Assembly (NCBI GenBank): GCA_020636325.1
Contig: JACJYC010000005.1
Location: 124,001 to 188,000, forward strand
Direction: 5' to 3'
Origin: Lewinellaceae bacterium
GTDB lineage: Bacteria; Bacteroidota; Bacteroidia; Chitinophagales; Saprospiraceae
DNA length: 64,000 nucleotides
Below, in pieces: positions 60,046 to 64,000 of this stretch. The translations under genes were made by a program, and so were the position numbers. A model generated the notes under the pieces. It worked only from the letters and a program-made list of their open reading frames with translations. It was not told the DNA's origin and searched no databases. How positions within the stretch are numbered: the stretch's first letter is position 1; each line of letters begins with the position of its first letter.

Positions 60046-62823
60046 TCACCGGATCAACTCAATAAATCCGCTCAATTTCACCGATGATAAAATGGTTCCC
60101 TCCACCCGTTGTTCATACACCAGGCAGGTGTAGTAGTAGGTCCCCTCCGCCAGATCCTCTCCCTTCAGGTTGGTGCCGTTCCAGTTGAGGTGCGGGTCGT
60201 TCGTTTCGAACACCACCTGTCCCCAGCGGTTGAACACCTGGAATTCCACCTGATCAACGAAACAGAAAGGATAGGGAATGAACAGGTCATTTTTCCCGTC
60301 GCCGTTGGGGGTGAAGGTATTGGGCAATTCGTAGAACGGGCAGTTATCGACGCAAACTTCATTGCTGAACGGGCTTTCGTTGAAGAAGGTGTCCACCGCT
60401 GTAACGACATAACACCCGGCAATGCCCCGGTCCGGATGGTGTTCGTAAGTCACTTCACCGGAAAAGTCAATATCCGCCACTTTGACAAAATTCCCCCCTT
60501 CCACGGATGAATAGTAAATCCGATAGCCGGTAACGTCGTCCGTTTCGGCGCAAAGCTCCATGGGATTGATCCACTTGAGGGTATTCACCAATACGTTCGG
60601 ATCGGAGCAATCCACCGGTTTGCCGCAAATGTTCTCGACGGTCAATTCGGGCGGGCAGGGCGCTACATTGTCCACCGGGATCTGGCAGGCCTCCTGGCTG
60701 TCGTTGATCAGCGGGCTGATCACGCCGTCGACCCCGTAGGAACCGATCGCCCGGACATAGTAACAATATTCCTTCCCGTTGATCAGGCCGGTGTCTTTAT
60801 ATTGGGATTGGGCGGTCCGGGCAATTTTCTCAAAATCGCCCTGGGCATTTCGCCGATAAATCTCATAATCGTAATTTTCCCAGGGCACGAGCTCCGTCCA
60901 GGTCAGGATGTTGGCGTTATCGGTCGGCGCGATGGTCAGGAACACGCTGGAAGCCGGGTTGGTAGGCCCGAGGAGCCGGTTTCGGCCTTCAACATAGAAA
61001 TTAACGATATAAGTATAGGGTTGCCCTTTGGTATTCAAGCCCGTATCCGTAAAACAGGTATCGTTGGCCGAAGCAAAATAAGGGCTGGTAAAGGACACCC
61101 CGATGGGTGTGAAAGCCCCCGGTTGATCGGTCTGATTATTGGCCCGCAGGACTTCATACACATACGGGCCTTTGTTGAGCACGGTATCCAGGTCTTCCAC
61201 CTTGGGTTTTGACCAGCAAACGCGGATCTCGCCCGCTCCCGTATCGGTCACTTCCACATCGGCGTGGGTGATCAGCGGCAGATCCCGGTTGAGCTGAATG
61301 CAAACCTCATCCGAGGGCAGGCTGCTCACCTGGTTGTAGACGTAGAGGCCGCCGGGCGTGGTCTTGGCAAATTCCGCCAGGATCCGGTAACAATAGGTTC
61401 GCCCGCGCTCCACGTCCGTATCCAGGTAATAGTACCGGCCGTCCTTGGTGGTTTTGGTCGGCACGTAGTTGAGCTGGGTATATCCCCTGCCCGCCAGCCC
61501 GGGTGTGCAGGTATCGATGTCGAACTGGGCGGAGCCTTCCTTTCGCCAGATGGTGAAACCCCGGAAATAATCGTCTTCCGCCTGGTCGCAGGCATAGGGC
61601 AGCTGCCAGGACAGCTCCACTTCTCCCGAACCCGAGTCGGCCCGCACATCCTCCGGAGGCGGGCCGACGACCTTGATGCGCACCAGTTTTATGGTGGCCA
61701 GGCCGAAGGTATCCCCGAAAAAGTTATCTACCCCTTTGAAGAGGACGGAATAATACTGGTTGGAAATATGCTCGCAGGTGGTTTGCCACTTAAAGGTTTT
61801 GTTCACGGGGTCATCTACAAAATTGGCATCATCGGGTTCGAAGGTAGCCGGGCTGATGGTAACCGCAAACGGACCGCCGGAAGCCGTAAGGCGAACTTTC
61901 TGGCTGGGCTCGAATTCGGGTGCGGTGGCGCTCACTTCGATCTGCACCAATTGGCCGGCCACTACGCAGATCTCTTCCACGGATGTATTCACGATAGGCG
62001 GTTCGTTGCTGCAGTTTTCGATCAGGATCTGCATATCCCTGACCATGGTATCCAGGGGTACGCCGTTGCGGTATTCTACGATGATGATGGCCAGGTTGTA
62101 CTCGCCGGCCCGTTGCGGAGCGCTCCAGACGATATCCCCTGTTTTTTCGTTGATGGTCAGGCTATTGTTCATCCCCGGGCTGATCTGGTCGGGAAACTGG
62201 TAGTTCGGCACTACAACGCCGCTTTCCTGCAAAGGCACGGTGAAGTGATAGGAAAGGCTGTCGCCTTCTTCGTCGTAAGCGCCGGGGTTATAGGTAAAGA
62301 TCTGCCCGACGCAACCCGAGTAGATCGGCGGTTCCAACAGGATGGGCGTATTGTTGCACCCCTGAAACTGGGGATTGGGAAAAGTGTAAATGGTTTCGAT
62401 GTGAAACCGGACCTGTTCCGAATTGGGATAATTGACGTTGAGGATGCCGCCGTTCCGGTTGGGATCGTTCATCGAAATGCGGTATTGCCCCCTGGCCGCA
62501 TAGGTATGGACGGCTTTATAGTAATTGACCTTGGTATCATTTTCGAGGAGGTCGCCCTTGGGCGGATTGCCCGGACCGTTGATCCGGACGACCTTTTCGC
62601 AGGTGCCGTCGCCCCAGCAGATCTCCAGCGAATCCCGGTCGGCGCGCACCGAACTGGCTTTGGTATACGTAACGATGGTAGCTTCCACGGTCAGGCTGGT
62701 ATTGCAGTCGCCCAGCTGCTTGATCCAGATCTCTCCCGCCCGGTTGTGGGTAGCGAATACCCGGCCGGACATCAACATGAAGCCGGCCAACACAAAAAGG
62801 ATCAGGGTATGTTTATTCATCAT
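60046..62823 (-). CDS. Large secreted protein with type B (gliding-motility) T9SS sorting domain, copy 2
   Basis: 925 residues, start MMNKHTLILFVLAGFMLMSG followed by FATHNRAGEIWIKQLGDCNT. Module order and length match copy 1 (VELSWQLPYACDQAEDDYFR, ILTWTELVPWENYDYEIYRR, PNTFTPNGDGKNDLFIPYPF, VFNRWGQVVFETND). The sorting domain is complete (LAEGTYYYTCLVYEQRVEGT). Only 104 bases separate it from copy 1 and they probably share a transcript. Start chosen for the signal peptide; the longer open frame to 62883 adds a non-signal head. Confidence 0.92.
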   Translation of the reverse strand: MMNKHTLILFVLAGFMLMSGRVFATHNRAGEIWIKQLGDCNTSLTVEATIVTYTKASSVRADRDSLEICWGDGTCEKVVRINGPGNPPKGDLLENDTKVNYYKAVHTYAARGQYRISMNDPNRNGGILNVNYPNSEQVRFHIETIYTFPNPQFQGCNNTPILLEPPIYSGCVGQIFTYNPGAYDEEGDSLSYHFTVPLQESGVVVPNYQFPDQISPGMNNSLTINEKTGDIVWSAPQRAGEYNLAIIIVEYRNGVPLDTMVRDMQILIENCSNEPPIVNTSVEEICVVAGQLVQIEVSATAPEFEPSQKVRLTASGGPFAVTISPATFEPDDANFVDDPVNKTFKWQTTCEHISNQYYSVLFKGVDNFFGDTFGLATIKLVRIKVVGPPPEDVRADSGSGEVELSWQLPYACDQAEDDYFRGFTIWRKEGSAQFDIDTCTPGLAGRGYTQLNYVPTKTTKDGRYYYLDTDVERGRTYCYRILAEFAKTTPGGLYVYNQVSSLPSDEVCIQLNRDLPLITHADVEVTDTGAGEIRVCWSKPKVEDLDTVLNKGPYVYEVLRANNQTDQPGAFTPIGVSFTSPYFASANDTCFTDTGLNTKGQPYTYIVNFYVEGRNRLLGPTNPASSVFLTIAPTDNANILTWTELVPWENYDYEIYRRNAQGDFEKIARTAQSQYKDTGLINGKEYCYYVRAIGSYGVDGVISPLINDSQEACQIPVDNVAPCPPELTVENICGKPVDCSDPNVLVNTLKWINPMELCAETDDVTGYRIYYSSVEGGNFVKVADIDFSGEVTYEHHPDRGIAGCYVVTAVDTFFNESPFSNEVCVDNCPFYELPNTFTPNGDGKNDLFIPYPFCFVDQVEFQVFNRWGQVVFETNDPHLNWNGTNLKGEDLAEGTYYYTCLVYEQRVEGTILSSVKLSGFIELIR

Positions 62824-62999
62824 TTGAGGGCTGTTGGTTTTGAATTGGACCTGATAGGGCCATATCCTCACAATATAAAACATTTTTTGCGGCCGTCCGT
62901 TTATTGCTCCCTAAAAACGAGGTTTGGTCAGGTAATTGGCATGGGGAAAGGCTCAAATTTTATAACGAACGGGGTCAAAACATAGTTTTTCAATTGCAA

Positions 63000-63150
63000 C
63001 GAATATGTCAATTGAATCGATCAAGTCGATTGTTCCGAATGTTCCGATTACGCTGACCAAACGACGAACGCCGACAACCGGATCAATCGCCACCTTCGCT
63101 TTTGGAGCTTCGGCGGCCGGAGGGATCAATCCAACAATCGACTCAATTCC
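63000..63150. repeat. GATTGTTCC and GCCGCC-type repeat block
   Basis: GATTGTTCCGAATGTTCCGA (63029) and AATCGATCAAGTCGATTG (63014), then a diverged GCCGCC unit (63089-63124: TCGCCACCTTCGC, CTTCGGCGGCCGGAGG) and TTCC units touching the TGA of the SnoaL-like gene. The remainder of the 334-base gap (62824-62999) is AT-rich and probably includes the promoter of the secreted-protein operon. Confidence 0.7.
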
Positions 63151-63157
63151 AGGTTCC

Positions 63158-63652
63158 TCATTCCATCGCTTCGGCCGCCAGATAGGCTTCCTCGCTCGCT
63201 CCTTCCGAGGTGTCCGAATCGACCCAGATCTGCCAGCGGCCGTCGCGTTTTTTCAGCACCACATGGAAGATCCCGAAATAATCGTTGGTCGTCCCATCCG
63301 GGCGGGTGATCCTGGACCGGTAAACCCCGACTTCAAAGGCGTTGGCCTCACCGGCAATGCGGCGGGTAAACCGCAGGGTAAGCTCCCGTTTCACGCCGCT
63401 TTCCTTGCCGCGCTGAAACCCGGTCCGTGAATTTTCGCCGTACGCCTCGAAATCCAGCACCTTATCCGCATCCTCGATCACCCGGATCGCCTCGGGGTGA
63501 TGGACGGCCATGAAGGTCTCCGCGTCATAGCTGTTGAAGCTTTCCAGAAACGGCTTCCAGACCTGGGCGTTGATCTCTTGCTGGAGGGGGCCGGGCTGGG
63601 CGGGGAGATCAAAAACAGCCACAGTGAATAAAAGGGATATGATGGGTTTCAT
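63158..63652 (-). CDS. Secreted SnoaL/DUF4440-like protein
   Basis: A 164-residue protein with signal peptide (MKPIISLLFTVAVFDLPAQP) and an NTF2-like cone fold: VWKPFLESFNSYDAETFMAV then HHPEAIRVIEDADKVLDFEA, and GTTNDYFGIFHVVLKKRDGR then WQIWVDSDTSEG. SnoaL-like domains bind or isomerise small molecules; the role here is unknown. Start 63652 begins the signal peptide; the open frame upstream is the TTGATGA repeat in translation. Confidence 0.82.
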   Translation of the reverse strand: MKPIISLLFTVAVFDLPAQPGPLQQEINAQVWKPFLESFNSYDAETFMAVHHPEAIRVIEDADKVLDFEAYGENSRTGFQRGKESGVKRELTLRFTRRIAGEANAFEVGVYRSRITRPDGTTNDYFGIFHVVLKKRDGRWQIWVDSDTSEGASEEAYLAAEAME

Positions 63653-63708
63653 TGATGATTGATGATTGATGATTGATGATTGATGATTGATGATTGATGA
63701 TTGTTGAT
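63653..63708. repeat. TTGATGA heptamer array upstream of the SnoaL-like gene
   Basis: Seven tandem TTGATGA units directly precede the start codon (on the minus strand, TCATCAA repeats). This is one of few arrays found at a 5' end. Confidence 0.9.
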
Positions 63709-63731
63709 GGGGCATCCGTATAACCAAAAAA

Positions 63732-64000
63732 CTATTTTTTCAATACAGCTGTCTTGGTACTGGCAACGAATATGGCAATCAGCTCATTATTCTCTTTTAA
63801 CAAGGGTTCCAATCTGCCTGGATTAAACCAGTTTCTTTTTGATATCAACTTCAGACAAATAAATGTCTCCCGTAGTTCCTTGAGACAGATTTTCATCTTA
63901 TGGACAAAATCCACTTTGGATTCCGCTGCTTGAGCTTCTCCGTAATTGAGCGCAGGCGAGCTGCCTGAACGCAAGATTTGTCCCCCCAAATGTCTTCCGG
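63732..64000 (-). CDS. Four-helix-bundle protein (S23 intervening-sequence type), 5' end beyond the window
   Basis: The visible ~89 residues hold the family core: GGQILRSGSSPALNYGEAQA then AESKVDFVHKMKICLKELRE and TFICLKLISKRNWF, matching TIGR02436-type proteins of ~115-125 residues, which are found singly or inside 23S rRNA intervening sequences. The frame stays open through base 64000 (GRHLGGQILRSG), so the first helix lies outside the window. Function unknown. Confidence 0.88.
   Translation of the reverse strand, partial: GRHLGGQILRSGSSPALNYGEAQAAESKVDFVHKMKICLKELRETFICLKLISKRNWFNPGRLEPLLKENNELIAIFVASTKTAVLKK

Overview
The window reads as chromosomal DNA of a free-living member of the Bacteroidota, most likely the Saprospiria (Saprospiraceae/Lewinellaceae type). 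The reasons are two giant secreted proteins ending in the gliding-motility-associated (type B, type IX secretion) sorting domain, a TonB-dependent receptor paired with a DUF4249 lipoprotein, LytS/LytTR and TPR-kinase/NarL two-component pairs, many lipoprotein signal peptides, and start sites without strong Shine-Dalgarno sequences. Base composition is moderately GC-rich in most genes (34 of 60 bases in the line at 15001) but falls sharply in two places (15 of 60 at 10741, 14 of 60 at 36421). This assignment is inference; no rRNA or tRNA gene is present to confirm it.

Layout. 1-9325 (mostly minus strand): AhpD-like protein, outer-membrane barrel, DUF1080 and GH13 lipoproteins, RsgA, ankyrin and DUF1801 proteins, and a TMTC-like membrane protein with TPRs. 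9322-11228: an AT-rich, ATGA-coupled pair of AAA ATPase and TOPRIM-like partner, a candidate anti-phage module. 11551-21100: intradiol dioxygenase-like lipoprotein, CDF metal exporter with Fur-family regulator, iron alcohol dehydrogenase, S41 peptidase, class C serine hydrolase next to a small caspase/CHAT-like protein, and a P-loop kinase. 21215-22862: a decayed IS4-type transposase between two identical 70-bp repeats. 24766-27428: an IPTL-CTERM protein followed by exosortase H and its partner membrane protein. 27845-32535: M14 peptidase, two paralogous small membrane proteins and a large unknown protein. 32708-37632: an 18-residue peptide ORF and three unknown genes on the plus strand, the last AT-rich with a PIN-like start. 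38000-49685: two frameshifted lipoprotein genes, GH5 enzyme, Tat-exported Gfo/Idh/MocA oxidoreductase, DUF4058, two cupins around a dihaem cytochrome, and the TonB receptor/DUF4249 pair. 49809-56804: two two-component systems, a TIR protein with an effector-associated domain, and riboflavin synthase. 57164-62823: tandem type IX secretion cargo genes. 63158-64000: SnoaL-like protein and a partial four-helix-bundle protein.

What stands out. (1) The unknown locus at 30994-37632 is tied by a three-copy promoter-like motif to the two small membrane proteins next door, and its middle gene changes base composition at an inter-domain linker. (2) Almost every long intergenic gap is filled by short tandem arrays with 7-20 bp units, many of which run into the stop codon of the adjoining gene. 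(3) Two copies of a degenerate ~110-bp core lie between inverted tandem arrays (39022-39290 and 56909-57160), which looks like an uncatalogued structured repeat. (4) The exosortase H target carries its sorting motif about 100 residues from the C-terminus, followed by further membrane segments. (5) Several frameshifts sit in homopolymer runs and may be assembly errors.
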